In this document: piece by piece, positions 50,604 to 59,352 of the stretch | Layout of the letters: each line of letters begins with the position of its first letter | How positions within the stretch are numbered: the first letter of the stretch is position 1 | Position numbers and translations under genes: made by a program | The notes under the pieces: generated by a model | Databases searched by the model: none | Told to the model about the DNA's origin: nothing | The model's input: the letters and a program-made list of their open reading frames with translations, nothing else | Source of the DNA: Bacilli bacterium | GTDB lineage: Bacteria; Bacillota_I; Bacilli_A; RFN20; UBA1709 | DNA: 64,000 bases | Reading direction: 5' to 3' | NCBI GenBank assembly: GCA_017457045.1 | Contig: JAFTIF010000003.1 | Location: forward strand, 1 to 64,000

Positions 50604-51188
50604 ATGAAAGAAAAACTTAAGAGTTGTTTAGTCTTGTTTAAAGTATTCTTTAAGATTGGATTATTTACTTTTGGGGGAGGATATGCGATGCTTCCTATTA
50701 TTCAAAAGGAAATTATTGAGAACCATAAATGGATAAGTGAAGAAGACATGTTAGATATAGTAGCAATTGCAGAGTCAACACCAGGTCCGATTTCTGTCAA
50801 TACAGCTACATTTGTTGGATATAAGACTGCAGGTGTGCTTGGTGCATTATTTGCAACAATCGGCCTTGCAATCCCGTCCTTAGTAATTATTTTTATTATC
50901 TCATTCTTTTATCAAAAGTTTATTGATAATGAATGGGTTGCTAAAGCATTTAAAGGTATTATGGGTGCAGTTACAGTATTGATTTTAAATGCTGGAATAA
51001 AGTTATCCAAACCTTTAAGAAAAGATAAAAATAAATTGTTTAATATTATTATGATTATTATTGCAATTACTTTATCTTTAGTATTAGTAGAATTAAGCTC
51101 TATTTATTTGATTTTAGGTGGAGCAGTAATTGGTATTTTATATTTTATAGTAGTTTTACCTCTATTTAAGAAAAAGGAGGTAAAATAA
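50604..51188 (+). CDS. chromate transporter half, ChrA type (first)
   Basis: CHR-superfamily membrane protein. The 194-residue product is a single CHR domain: FKIGLFTFGGGYAMLPIIQKEI, AIAESTPGPISVNTATFVGYKTAG and about five to six helices. Full-length ChrA is about 400 residues with two such domains; here two short genes lie in tandem, as in the known short-chain pairs of Firmicutes. The substrate may be chromate/sulfate or another anion. The second half starts 1 base after its stop. Confidence 0.88.
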   Translation: MKEKLKSCLVLFKVFFKIGLFTFGGGYAMLPIIQKEIIENHKWISEEDMLDIVAIAESTPGPISVNTATFVGYKTAGVLGALFATIGLAIPSLVIIFIISFFYQKFIDNEWVAKAFKGIMGAVTVLILNAGIKLSKPLRKDKNKLFNIIMIIIAITLSLVLVELSSIYLILGGAVIGILYFIVVLPLFKKKEVK

Positions 51189-51189
51189 T

Positions 51190-51747
51190 ATGGGTATTTT
51201 ATTAGAACTTTTCTGGGTGTTCTTCCAAATTGGATTATTTACTTTTGGAGGAGGATACGCCATGATTCCTATGATCCAAGATTTAATTGTTGATGAAAAG
51301 AATTGGGTTACATATGAAGAAATAATGAACTTTATTGCAATTTCCGAATCAACGCCTGGACCTTTTGCAATTAACATGGCAACGTTTGTTGGATCTACTC
51401 TATATGGTTTACTTGGAGCAATAGTAGCCACTATAGCAGTAATTCTACCATCATTCTTAATTATTTTAATTATTGCTAAATTGTTCTCTAATTTTAGTGA
51501 TAACAAGTTTGTAAAAGCTGCTTTAGGTGGAATTAGACCTGTAGTAATTGGTTTAATCGCAGTAGTTGGTATTTCATTAGTTTATAGTCATGCTTTACCA
51601 AATGGATTTGAGAATTTGGTTATTGAATGGAGATATTTAGTTTTAGTAGTTGTTTGTTTATTAATCAAATTTAAATTCAAAAAAATGAGTCCTATTTATT
51701 TAATACTTATTTCTGCAGGACTCGGATTGATTTTATATAGTATATAA
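51190..51747 (+). CDS. chromate transporter half, ChrA type (second)
   Basis: A 185-residue paralogue of the preceding gene: FQIGLFTFGGGYAMIPMIQDLI, AISESTPGPFAINMATFVGSTLYGLLG. The two most likely form a heterodimer with opposite topology. The start follows AAGGAGGT, which lies in the end of the first gene. No ChrB-type regulator is adjacent. Confidence 0.88.
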   Translation: MGILLELFWVFFQIGLFTFGGGYAMIPMIQDLIVDEKNWVTYEEIMNFIAISESTPGPFAINMATFVGSTLYGLLGAIVATIAVILPSFLIILIIAKLFSNFSDNKFVKAALGGIRPVVIGLIAVVGISLVYSHALPNGFENLVIEWRYLVLVVVCLLIKFKFKKMSPIYLILISAGLGLILYSI

Positions 51748-51761
51748 TATATATAATAAAT

Positions 51762-51796
51762 AAATGGGACTAGCGTGTTGCTAATCCCATTTTAAT
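51762..51796. terminator. bidirectional terminator between ChrA and HIT genes
   Basis: A 13-position stem with one mismatch (51762-51774 with 51780-51792). The stop of the HIT gene lies in it. T-rich tail on the forward strand. Confidence 0.8.
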
Positions 51797-52186
51797 TTGT
51801 TCTTGAATTTGTTTTAAATCAAATTGATTGTTGCTTTCTTTTGGAGCAATGATAAATTCTTCGTGATCATATCTAGGAATAATGTGTAAGTGGAAGTGCA
51901 TTACACTTTGTCCTGCTACTTCATTACAATTGTTTACTAAATTAAATCCTTTAGCACCTAAGCTTTTAATCATTGATGATGCAATTAGTTTTGCAACCTT
52001 AATAATTTTAGCTAAAACTTCTTCATCAATTTCTAATAAGTTAGAGTAGTGCTTTTTTGGAAGAACTAAAGTATGACCTTTAGTAGCTTGAGATATATCT
52101 AGAAATGCTACTACATCATCATCTTCATAAACTACACTTGAAGGAATTTGTTTGTTTATAATTTTACAAAAAATACAGTTTTCCAT
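51770..52186 (-). CDS. HIT family nucleotide hydrolase
   Basis: Histidine-triad protein, a nucleoside phosphoramidase or dinucleotide hydrolase like B. subtilis Hit. The 138-residue product has NCIFCKIINKQIPSSVVYEDDDVVAFLDI and the triad HFHLHIIPR. Normal length. The ATG at 52186 follows AAGGAG; 14 codons further upstream in frame run through the terminator of the neighbouring lipoprotein gene and were discarded. Confidence 0.93.
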   Translation of the reverse strand: MENCIFCKIINKQIPSSVVYEDDDVVAFLDISQATKGHTLVLPKKHYSNLLEIDEEVLAKIIKVAKLIASSMIKSLGAKGFNLVNNCNEVAGQSVMHFHLHIIPRYDHEEFIIAPKESNNQFDLKQIQEQIKMGLATR

Positions 52187-52199
52187 AATTAATCTCCTT

Positions 52200-52228
52200 A
52201 AAATAAAAGGAAGACCGAAGTCTTCCAT
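52200..52228 (-). terminator. terminator of the lipoprotein gene pair
   Basis: On the reverse strand GGAAGAC, loop TTCG, GTCTTCC (52226-52209), then TTTTATTTT. Confidence 0.88.
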
Positions 52229-52237
52229 TATTGCATA

Positions 52238-53734
52238 TTAATCTTCGATATTGAAGTTATATGTTGCTTTTAAGTATTCATAGACTTCTTCATTGTGAAG
52301 AGTTAATTTTTCTGCTTCATAGAATTGGTCTAAGTAGAACTTAATTGTGTTAGATGTGTAGCTTGAGTGAGTAGCTAATAATTCAACTGCATCTAATAAA
52401 GCTTCATCTGAACTTGATAAACTTTCTTTTGTAGCTTTAACATATTTGTGATTATAAATTGTTTCTACACGAACGATATAATATGTACCATCTAATTTGA
52501 ATAATGGGTTATCGTTGTTGTAGTAATCTAAGAAACCATTTTCTGTTAATGCATCAGCTAATTTATCGTTTGCTAATTTTAATTTGCCATCAATACTTGT
52601 GTTGATGATTGTTGAAGACTTAGTTGATACAACTGCATCGTTATAATATTTTTTACTATTGATGCTTAATTGTTTTAAATCATAACCATCATAAATTGAA
52701 TAGCTACCATTGTTTGAATATGAATTGATTAATGTTTCAGCTTCAGAAACTTCAGCTTTAGATAATTTTTCTTTTTCTTTTTGATCATAAATGTTTAAGT
52801 AATCATCTGTTGGATGTTTATAATCAATTTTAGCGAATTCTTTATCTAAGTTTTCTAATTCGTATTTTCTTACAACTGGTTCGAATTGACCTGTTACTAA
52901 TAATTTGAATTCATTTTTAGTAACTAATTTTGCGTCACCAGACATTTTGTTTTTAGTTTCAAGAACGCTATTTAATGTTTTTTCTAATTGTTCATTAATT
53001 TTGTTAGCATCACTTGATTTAGCAGGTGTATATGAGAAGTATTCAACATATTTTACTTTTGAGTATGCAGAATATGCTGTTTCTGAAGAAGTTTGTGTAG
53101 ATTTTAAGTATTCAGGGTGTTGAGTAATGATGTACTCTTCCTTTAATAACTCAATATAGATATCTTTTAATAATTTTTCTTCGATTAATTCTGAATAGTC
53201 ACCTTTTAATTTATCAGCTAAGTTACCATATTTTAATAAACTATCTTTTGTTTCTCTATAATAGTTTTCTGGTAATTCAATATTGTAACCACTTAATCTT
53301 AATGAGTTAGCTAATAATCTTTCATCAAATAAACCGTTTGATTTGTAAGCTGCAGTGTAGTATGAATTTAATTTTTCTTTTACTTTTTCTGCTAAACGTT
53401 TTTTGTTGAATGTGTAACCAGCAACATAGTAAGAACCATCTTTACCTAATAAGCCAGCTTCTAATTTTTGTGTTTTTGCATCTTCTGAGTCGATGTTATC
53501 TACTACTTGTTTAGCAATGCGGTAAACTAATTCTTTTGAAGCAGTTTCAGCACCGCTTGCTGTAAATAAATCATCGAAAACATCTTGATATGTAGTTAAA
53601 TCTAATTCGTAACTAGCATTTTCTTTAACAATTGTTTTATCTTCGCCATCTTTTAATGTTAATTCATTAGAACAGCTTGATAATAAAGTAGCAAACATTA
53701 CGAATGGAATAATTTTCTTTACGCTCTTTTTCAT
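52238..53734 (-). CDS. large lipoprotein related to PrsA-type chaperones
   Basis: The 498-residue product has a signal peptide with lipobox LSSC (Cys21). The remainder is helical and Lys/Tyr/Ser-rich. The first 200 residues have the look of a SurA/PrsA N-terminal chaperone region (TASKELVYRIAKQVVDN). I see no clear parvulin core. It lies 14 bases after a second lipoprotein that does have one, so they are an operon and perhaps partner foldases outside the membrane. Start after AGGAGG. Confidence 0.6.
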   Translation of the reverse strand: MKKSVKKIIPFVMFATLLSSCSNELTLKDGEDKTIVKENASYELDLTTYQDVFDDLFTASGAETASKELVYRIAKQVVDNIDSEDAKTQKLEAGLLGKDGSYYVAGYTFNKKRLAEKVKEKLNSYYTAAYKSNGLFDERLLANSLRLSGYNIELPENYYRETKDSLLKYGNLADKLKGDYSELIEEKLLKDIYIELLKEEYIITQHPEYLKSTQTSSETAYSAYSKVKYVEYFSYTPAKSSDANKINEQLEKTLNSVLETKNKMSGDAKLVTKNEFKLLVTGQFEPVVRKYELENLDKEFAKIDYKHPTDDYLNIYDQKEKEKLSKAEVSEAETLINSYSNNGSYSIYDGYDLKQLSINSKKYYNDAVVSTKSSTIINTSIDGKLKLANDKLADALTENGFLDYYNNDNPLFKLDGTYYIVRVETIYNHKYVKATKESLSSSDEALLDAVELLATHSSYTSNTIKFYLDQFYEAEKLTLHNEEVYEYLKATYNFNIED

Positions 53735-53748
53735 GTTCCTACCTCCTA

Positions 53749-55416
53749 TTAATTGTTATTGTCACTATTACTAATACCTTCGTAGTATAGTTCGTGCATT
53801 TCGTAGCTTGAATTAATTTTCTTAATGTAGCTATCCCATGTTTTTTCTTGTTCTAAAGCAATGTTATCTTTAGTATAATCGATTGTTAAATTCATATAAT
53901 CTTCGATAGCTGCTTTTAAAGTTTTGTTTTCAATTTCAATATTTGATTTTGCTAAATAATATTTGAAAACACGGAAGTCATATAAGCTTGCGTTTGATGA
54001 TAATGATCCGTAACCAGCTTTGATGTAGTTATTAACTCTACCTTCGATTTCTGATTCTCTAGCTTCTTCACCATCTGAAGCGTTTGCGTAACCAATGTTA
54101 TATTTTTCAGCAGTAGTATATTTTTCTTCAAGTTTAACGTCTGCTTTGTTACCAAACATAAAGTATTGAACGTTATCTTTAACTTTAGCTTCAGCACTTG
54201 TTACTGTATCATGGTCTAATGCGCTCCATGTTACTGATAAGAAGTGGATACCATAGCTACTACGAACCATAACTACTGGGTTGCCCATTTCATCTTTAAT
54301 GTAATCTGTATCTGTAGCTTTAGCTTTTAAGTAAGAAACGCCAGGGAAGTTTAAGAATTCGTTGAATAATTGGTTTCTTGGATATAATTGAACATCATAT
54401 TCATCTTTGCTGATTCCTTCTTTTTGTTTATCTTCAGCTAAATCATCAGATTTTTCGATTAATTCATCACCAATTGTGTCTAATGCAACTGTACGGATGT
54501 TGTAGTTTGCATAGATTCCATCTTTACCGAATAATCTATTTTCGATTTCGTCATTGATACCTAAAACTTCTAAATCTTTAGAAGCACCAGCATCGTGATA
54601 TCTTTTTGCTTCTGCAACATATAAACCTAATTTGAATTCGCTTACGAATGATGTATAAGTATCCATGATACCTAAGTTACCACCATTTTTGCTTGATGAG
54701 TCATCTGAATCTTCACTAGCAATGTTTACAAAAGAATTTCTTCCTGTTGTATCTGAGTTAGATACTTTTAATCTGTTTAAAACTGTACCTAATTTGTCAG
54801 CTTGCTCTTCAGTAATTGTAGATTTAGTTCTAACATTTGAGTCACTTGTTTTTACTAAGATGTGTTTTACAATCATAGGTGCTGTATTAGAAACATATTC
54901 TTCTAATAAACTATCGTTTGCTTCTGAAGTAACTAATGGTTGAGTAACTTCATCTTCAAATTCTTCCCATAATTTTTCTTTTTGTCTTGCTAAAACGTAA
55001 GAATCATATAATTCATCTTTTGTTTCGAAGCCTGCTTCTTCTAATAATGTTTGTTCTGCTTTACGAGCTGTAACGCCATATGATTCAACATATTCTTTTA
55101 CTTTTTCGTCCCAGTCAGCCATTTCAGAAGATTCAACAGATTGAATAATGTCATCTGTTACTGGATAGTTTGCTTGAACTACAGCTTTTTCAACTGCGTT
55201 ATAGACGGCTTTTTTACCTGCATCAGTTTTTAAGAATGTATAAACTGAAGTAGTTTCATCAAAGCCTAGTATATCTTCAGCATAAACGTTTGCTCCGCCA
55301 ACACTGAATAATACATCTTTTCCGTCTTCTTTTTTAGTTTTAATATCAGCACAGCTGCTTAAGCATGTTGCGCCTAATAATACCATTAATGAGAGGGAAA
55401 GTGTCTTTTTATTCAT
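53749..55416 (-). CDS. PrsA-like parvulin lipoprotein foldase
   Basis: The 555-residue product has a lipobox LSSC and a PrsA-like layout. The parvulin PPIase domain starts at MIVKHILVKTSDSN and continues with FVNIASEDSDDSSSKNGGNLGIM. It reaches its last strand (VVMVRSSYGIHFLSVTW) only about 100 residues later than usual, so the domain is interrupted by an insertion. PrsA proteins help exported proteins fold at the membrane-wall interface. Start after AAAGGAGG. First gene of a two-gene operon. Confidence 0.75.
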   Translation of the reverse strand: MNKKTLSLSLMVLLGATCLSSCADIKTKKEDGKDVLFSVGGANVYAEDILGFDETTSVYTFLKTDAGKKAVYNAVEKAVVQANYPVTDDIIQSVESSEMADWDEKVKEYVESYGVTARKAEQTLLEEAGFETKDELYDSYVLARQKEKLWEEFEDEVTQPLVTSEANDSLLEEYVSNTAPMIVKHILVKTSDSNVRTKSTITEEQADKLGTVLNRLKVSNSDTTGRNSFVNIASEDSDDSSSKNGGNLGIMDTYTSFVSEFKLGLYVAEAKRYHDAGASKDLEVLGINDEIENRLFGKDGIYANYNIRTVALDTIGDELIEKSDDLAEDKQKEGISKDEYDVQLYPRNQLFNEFLNFPGVSYLKAKATDTDYIKDEMGNPVVMVRSSYGIHFLSVTWSALDHDTVTSAEAKVKDNVQYFMFGNKADVKLEEKYTTAEKYNIGYANASDGEEARESEIEGRVNNYIKAGYGSLSSNASLYDFRVFKYYLAKSNIEIENKTLKAAIEDYMNLTIDYTKDNIALEQEKTWDSYIKKINSSYEMHELYYEGISNSDNNN

Positions 55417-55451
55417 AATATTCCTCCTTTTGATTAATCAATGCGTATTCT

Positions 55452-55480
55452 ATTTTACTCCAAATCTATATTTATTTCAA
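55452..55480 (-). promoter_or_regulatory. promoter of the foldase lipoprotein operon
   Basis: On the reverse strand TTGAAA (55480-55475), 17-base spacer, TAAAAT (55457-55452). The bases 55481-55580 are AT-rich and show nothing else. Confidence 0.65.
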
Positions 55481-55592
55481 TAAATATTTTATAAAATATG
55501 AAAATCATTAGATTCAAGCTATATTATTATATAATATTGGCTAAAAAAATCAAGATATTCGCCCAAGTTTTTCGTGTTTTAGTTTAGTTCAT

Positions 55593-55620
55593 CACTTTTT
55601 ATAAAAAAACACATACAATA
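55593..55620 (+). promoter_or_regulatory. sporulation-type promoter candidate
   Basis: CATACAATA (55612-55620) fits the -10 of mother-cell sporulation sigma factors (sigma-E CATACAnT and sigma-K CATAnnnTA). A CAC (55593-55595) lies 16 bases upstream, as in sigma-K promoters, and TTCATCA overlaps it. No sigma-A pair is evident. The downstream peptides belong to a sporulation-linked family. Confidence 0.5.
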
Positions 55621-55647
55621 TCGTGAAAACAAAAGGAGGAAAGAAAT

Positions 55648-55779
55648 ATGACACAACCATGTGGAGGACAAACATACGGATGTTGTGAAACAGCATGCCC
55701 ATGCACAGGAAATAATGGATTTTTAGTAATTTTAGTTTTATTTATCTTATTAGCTATTATCGGTTGCTTCTTATTCTAG
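55648..55779 (+). CDS. tiny Cys-rich membrane peptide, YjcZ-like (first)
   Basis: A 43-residue peptide, MTQPCGGQTYGCCETACPCT followed by GNNGFLVILVLFILLAIIGCFLF. The single helix with the VLFILLxIIG core is the hallmark of the YjcZ/tiny-TM peptides that Bacillus makes during sporulation. The N-terminal half has five Cys in a Gly/Cys/Pro-rich head, a sixth lies at the membrane end. Start after AAAAGGAGG; stop TAG. A second member lies 31 bases downstream. Confidence 0.8.
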   Translation: MTQPCGGQTYGCCETACPCTGNNGFLVILVLFILLAIIGCFLF

Positions 55780-55810
55780 ATTAAATTTGCAAATGAAAGG
55801 AGGTTAGACT

Positions 55811-55915
55811 ATGTTAGGAAATTCATTTGCTATTATACTTGTTTTATTTATTTTACTTGTTATCATCGGAAGCGGTTGCTGGTTCAATGGACTAGGCAAT
55901 GGTGGATGTTGCTAA
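55811..55915 (+). CDS. tiny Cys-rich membrane peptide, YjcZ-like (second)
   Basis: A 34-residue peptide: MLGNSFAIILVLFILLVIIG then SGCWFNGLGNGGCC. It shares the ILVLFILLxIIG helix with the preceding peptide, but its three Cys lie after the helix. The two would thus place Cys heads at opposite ends of similar helices. AAAGGAGG precedes the start. A terminator follows, so the pair forms a small operon. Confidence 0.8.
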   Translation: MLGNSFAIILVLFILLVIIGSGCWFNGLGNGGCC

Positions 55916-55918
55916 TAA

Positions 55919-55948
55919 GGGCAAAGGTGGACTTTGCTCCTTTTTTTT
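55919..55948 (+). terminator. terminator after the tiny peptide pair
   Basis: GGGCAAAG-type stem (GCAAAG 55921-55926 with CTTTGC 55932-55937, plus a G-T and a G-C pair) and a T8 run. Confidence 0.88.
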
Positions 55949-55967
55949 ATGTTTTTTAATTTTTTAT

Positions 55968-55973
55968 TATAAT
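55968..55973 (+). promoter_or_regulatory. suf operon -10 element
   Basis: TATAAT, with the -35 position falling in the terminator T-run (poor match). Start point near 55980. Confidence 0.45.
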
Positions 55974-55984
55974 ATCGTTTGTAA

Positions 55985-56005
55985 TTTAGATAGAATTAGT
56001 CTAAA
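55985..56005 (+). promoter_or_regulatory. inverted repeat in the suf leader
   Basis: TTTAGA (55985-55990) and TCTAAA (56000-56005) with a 9-base spacer, just after the predicted start point. It may be a repressor site or leader hairpin; no regulator gene is adjacent. Confidence 0.4.
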
Positions 56006-56029
56006 ATAATTCCGATGAGGAGTGATTTT

Positions 56030-56842
56030 ATGTCAAAATTGGTTATCAAAAACTTACATGTCTCTGTTGAAGGGATTGAAATTTTAAATGGTATAGATTT
56101 AGAAGTAAATACAGGTGAAACACATGCTTTATTAGGCCCTAATGGTCATGGTAAATCAACATTATTAAATTGTTTGATGGGACATCCTAAATATGAAGTA
56201 ACTGAAGGTGAAATTTATTTAGATGATCAAAATGTTTTAGAAATGAGTGTTGATGAAAGAGCAAGAGCAGGATTATTCTTAGCTATGCAATATCCACCTG
56301 AAATTAGTGGTGTATCATTAAGTGATTTTTTAAGAAGTGCAATGAATTCACGCAGTGAAAAACCTGTCTCATTATATAAATTTATTAAAGAGTTAGAAAC
56401 ATCAGCAAAATCAGTAGGATTTGAATTAGATATGGTTCATAGATCAGTAAACGAAGGTTTTTCTGGTGGTGAAAAGAAACGTAGTGAAATTCTTCAAATG
56501 AAACTTTTAAAACCAACTTTTGCTTTAATGGATGAAGTCGACTCTGGATTAGACGTTGATGCATTGCAATATGTTACTAGTGCAGTCAATGAAATGCGTG
56601 ATGAGAAAATGGGTTTATTAATCGTTTCTCACTATGCAAGAATGTATCAATTAATTGAACCTACTCATGTACATGTAATCGTTAATGGAAAAATCGTCGT
56701 AAGTGGTGGTAAAGAAATTGTTGAAAAAATCGATACTCAAGGCTACGAATGGATTAAAAACGAATTAGGAATTGAAATCAAAAAACAAAACGCAAAAAGA
56801 CCCGTCCTATTAGAAACTTGCGCTGTTAAAAAGACAAAATAA
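56030..56842 (+). CDS. sufC: Fe-S assembly ATPase SufC
   Basis: ABC-type ATPase that powers the SufB-SufD scaffold. The 270-residue product has Walker A GPNGHGKST, Q-loop AMQYPPEISG, signature FSGGEKKRSEIL, Walker B FALMDEVDSGLD and H-loop SHYAR. The last 20 residues (IKKQNAKRPVLLETCAVKKTK) extend past the usual end. The ATG at 56030 follows GAGGAGTGA. It heads sufC-D-S-U-B, the Firmicutes order, with one base to sufD. Confidence 0.96.
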   Translation: MSKLVIKNLHVSVEGIEILNGIDLEVNTGETHALLGPNGHGKSTLLNCLMGHPKYEVTEGEIYLDDQNVLEMSVDERARAGLFLAMQYPPEISGVSLSDFLRSAMNSRSEKPVSLYKFIKELETSAKSVGFELDMVHRSVNEGFSGGEKKRSEILQMKLLKPTFALMDEVDSGLDVDALQYVTSAVNEMRDEKMGLLIVSHYARMYQLIEPTHVHVIVNGKIVVSGGKEIVEKIDTQGYEWIKNELGIEIKKQNAKRPVLLETCAVKKTK

Positions 56843-56843
56843 G

Positions 56844-57704
56844 ATGGTTGAAAATAGTAAAAAAATAGTTGTTTCCAACTTTGATCGATATGTTAAAGAT
56901 GGATGGGAAAATTTAGTTTTTAAAGCAGGTTATAATGATAGATTTGTTTTAGAAAATTCACTAAATTTAAATAAAAAAATTGTGGTCGAAGAAGGAGCAA
57001 ATGTTGAACTAGTTGATTATATCTACGATATTAATCAAAACAACGATGTTCAATACTTAGTAGAGGTATCAGGAAACTTAAAATTACACCATGTACTTTT
57101 ATGTGCATTAGAACAAAATAAAATGAGTGTAATTTCAAGTGTTTTTGGTATGGGTAATTATACAAATACAGTTATTGATTTAAATAGAGGAAACTCTTTG
57201 ATTAATTTAGAATCTAATATAGTAGAAGAGGGTGGACATACATCGGTTTATACTGCTTCTATTAGTGGTGAAAAATATGTTAAAAACTTAGTTATTAACA
57301 ATGTAAATCATGCACCTCACAGTGAAGCATATATGACTAATTTTGGCATTGGTTATGATCAAGGAAAATTAGTTGTAGATGGTATTGGTGACATTAGAAA
57401 TGGTGCACATGGAAGTGTCAATAAACAACACTCAACTATGATTGTTTTTGATGAGTTAGCAAAGGCAACTAATAAACCATTATTATTAATTGAAGAAGAC
57501 GATGTCGTGGCTAACCATGCATCGGCTGTTGGTAAAATTGATGAACAAACAATCTTCTATTTATGTTCAAGAGGCTTAACACCTAAACAAGCTAAAAAAT
57601 ATATTTCATTAGGTTATTTTAAACCTGTTTTAGCTTTATTAAGTGATGAAAAGATCAAAGAAAAAGTATTAGATTACTTAGAAGAGGTGATAAAGGATGA
57701 TTAA
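56844..57704 (+). CDS. sufD: Fe-S assembly protein SufD, short form
   Basis: Scaffold partner of SufB and SufC. The 286-residue product has the beta-helix region and conserved C-terminal end (HSEAYMTNFGIG, NKQHSTMIVFDE, EEDDVVANHASAVGKIDEQTIFYLCSRGLTPKQAKKYISLGYF). It is much shorter than typical SufD (about 430) because the N-terminal helical domain is missing. The core that binds SufB and SufC is kept. It overlaps sufS by 8 bases. Confidence 0.92.
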   Translation: MVENSKKIVVSNFDRYVKDGWENLVFKAGYNDRFVLENSLNLNKKIVVEEGANVELVDYIYDINQNNDVQYLVEVSGNLKLHHVLLCALEQNKMSVISSVFGMGNYTNTVIDLNRGNSLINLESNIVEEGGHTSVYTASISGEKYVKNLVINNVNHAPHSEAYMTNFGIGYDQGKLVVDGIGDIRNGAHGSVNKQHSTMIVFDELAKATNKPLLLIEEDDVVANHASAVGKIDEQTIFYLCSRGLTPKQAKKYISLGYFKPVLALLSDEKIKEKVLDYLEEVIKDD

Positions 57705-58920
57705 TGTCGAAGAAATAAGACGTGATTTTCCTATGCTTAAGCAAACAATGCAAGGTCAACCTCTAGTTTATTTAGATAATGCTGCGACAACTTTTAAACC
57801 TCAATGTGTAATTGATGCAGTAACAAACTATTATACAAATTTCACTGCTAATTGCCATAGAGGAGATTATGATTTAAGTCATGATGTTGATGTAGCTTAT
57901 GAAAATGTTAGAACAAAAGTTGCAAGGCTTATTAATTGCTTAGATAAAGAGGTTGCTTTTACTTCAGGTGCCAGTGAATCTTTAAACATTGTTGCAAATG
58001 GAGTTGGCCAATGGTTAGAAGAAGGAGATGAAATTCTTCTTAATGAGGCTGAACATGCTTCTAATATCTTACCTTGGTTTATGGTAGCAAAAGAAAAGAA
58101 AGCAGTTATTAAATATATACCTTTGGATAAAGAAGGAAGATTAACTGTTGAAAATGTTAAAAATACAATTACAAATAAAACAAAAGTTATTTCTTTAGCA
58201 CATGTTACTAATGTTTTGGCATTTAGAATTGATGTTAAAGAAATATCTAAAGTGGCTCATGAAGTTGGTGCATATGTAGTTGTTGATGGTGCACAAAGTA
58301 TCGCACATATGGAAGTTGATGTGAAAGATTTAGATTGTGATTTCTATTGCTTCTCAGCTCATAAGATGTGCGGACCAACTGGAGTTGGAGTTTTATATGG
58401 TAAATACGATTTATTAGAAAAAATGAATCCTCTTATGATGGGAGGAGGAATGAACAGCAGATTCTATTCATGTGGTGATTATTCATTACATCATGCACCT
58501 AGCAAGTTCGAAGCAGGTACACCTAATATTGAAGGTGTAATTGGTTTTGGCGCAGCAATTGACTATTTATTAAAAATAGGAATGAATAACATTCACGAAT
58601 ATGAATATGAATTGAAAAAGTATGCTGTATCAGAATTGAAGAAGATTCCTAATATTATTATTTATAATGAGAATAGTGAATCTGGAGTAATTACTTTCAA
58701 TAATGAAAATATATTTGCTCAAGATTTAGCAACTCATTTCAATTCATATGGAATCGCAGTTCGAGCAGGACAACATTGTGCTAAAATCTTAATGAATTAT
58801 TTAGGCACTGTTGCTACTGTAAGAGCAAGCATTAGTTTTTATAACACAAAAGAAGAAATCGATAAGTTTATCGAAATTTGTAAGAAAGGAGATGAATATC
58901 TAAATGCCTTTTTTAAATGA
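57697..58920 (+). CDS. sufS: cysteine desulfurase SufS
   Basis: PLP enzyme that takes sulfur from cysteine for Fe-S clusters. The 407-residue product has YLDNAATTFKPQ, the PLP Lys in DFYCFSAHKMCGPTGVG and the persulfide Cys in RAGQHCAKILM. Normal length. Transfer to SufU, encoded next, is the Gram-positive route. Start after GAAGAGGTGA within sufD. Confidence 0.96.
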   Translation: MINVEEIRRDFPMLKQTMQGQPLVYLDNAATTFKPQCVIDAVTNYYTNFTANCHRGDYDLSHDVDVAYENVRTKVARLINCLDKEVAFTSGASESLNIVANGVGQWLEEGDEILLNEAEHASNILPWFMVAKEKKAVIKYIPLDKEGRLTVENVKNTITNKTKVISLAHVTNVLAFRIDVKEISKVAHEVGAYVVVDGAQSIAHMEVDVKDLDCDFYCFSAHKMCGPTGVGVLYGKYDLLEKMNPLMMGGGMNSRFYSCGDYSLHHAPSKFEAGTPNIEGVIGFGAAIDYLLKIGMNNIHEYEYELKKYAVSELKKIPNIIIYNENSESGVITFNNENIFAQDLATHFNSYGIAVRAGQHCAKILMNYLGTVATVRASISFYNTKEEIDKFIEICKKGDEYLNAFFK

Positions 58921-59341
58921 TCCTAGCTTTATGCAAGCTATAATTATGGACCACTATAAATACCCACATAACAAAAGAACTGTAGAGGATGAAAGTTATT
59001 CTAAAATTCATATGGATTCTGATTCATGCGTTGATGATATTTATGTCTATTTAAAGGTCGAAGGTAATAAAGTTGTTGATGTTGCATTTGATGGTATTGC
59101 ATGTACAATTGCTACTTCTTCAACATCAATTATGACTGACCTTGTAATCGGAAAAACTATCGAAGAATCCCGTGAAATTATTAATAACTACTTAGCTATG
59201 ATTAATCATGAAGAGTATGATGAAGACCTTCTTGAAGAAGCTAATGTTTTCCAAAATACATACAAGCAAGCAAATAGAATTAAATGTGCAACAATTGGTT
59301 GGAACGGTTTAAAACAATTGCTTGATGAACAAGAAAAATAG
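58904..59341 (+). CDS. sufU: sulfur-transfer protein SufU
   Basis: Zinc-dependent sulfur acceptor for SufS. The 145-residue product keeps the three key Cys: [12 protein letters not shown] (usually CGD), [16 protein letters not shown] and [12 protein letters not shown], the zinc-binding set together with an Asp. The first motif is altered from NPTCGD to SDSCVDD, so the site is slightly divergent. It overlaps sufS by 17 bases; start after AAAGGAGATGA. Confidence 0.93.
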   Translation: MPFLNDPSFMQAIIMDHYKYPHNKRTVEDESYSKIHMDSDSCVDDIYVYLKVEGNKVVDVAFDGIACTIATSSTSIMTDLVIGKTIEESREIINNYLAMINHEEYDEDLLEEANVFQNTYKQANRIKCATIGWNGLKQLLDEQEK

Positions 59342-59352
59342 GAGGTATAGTT

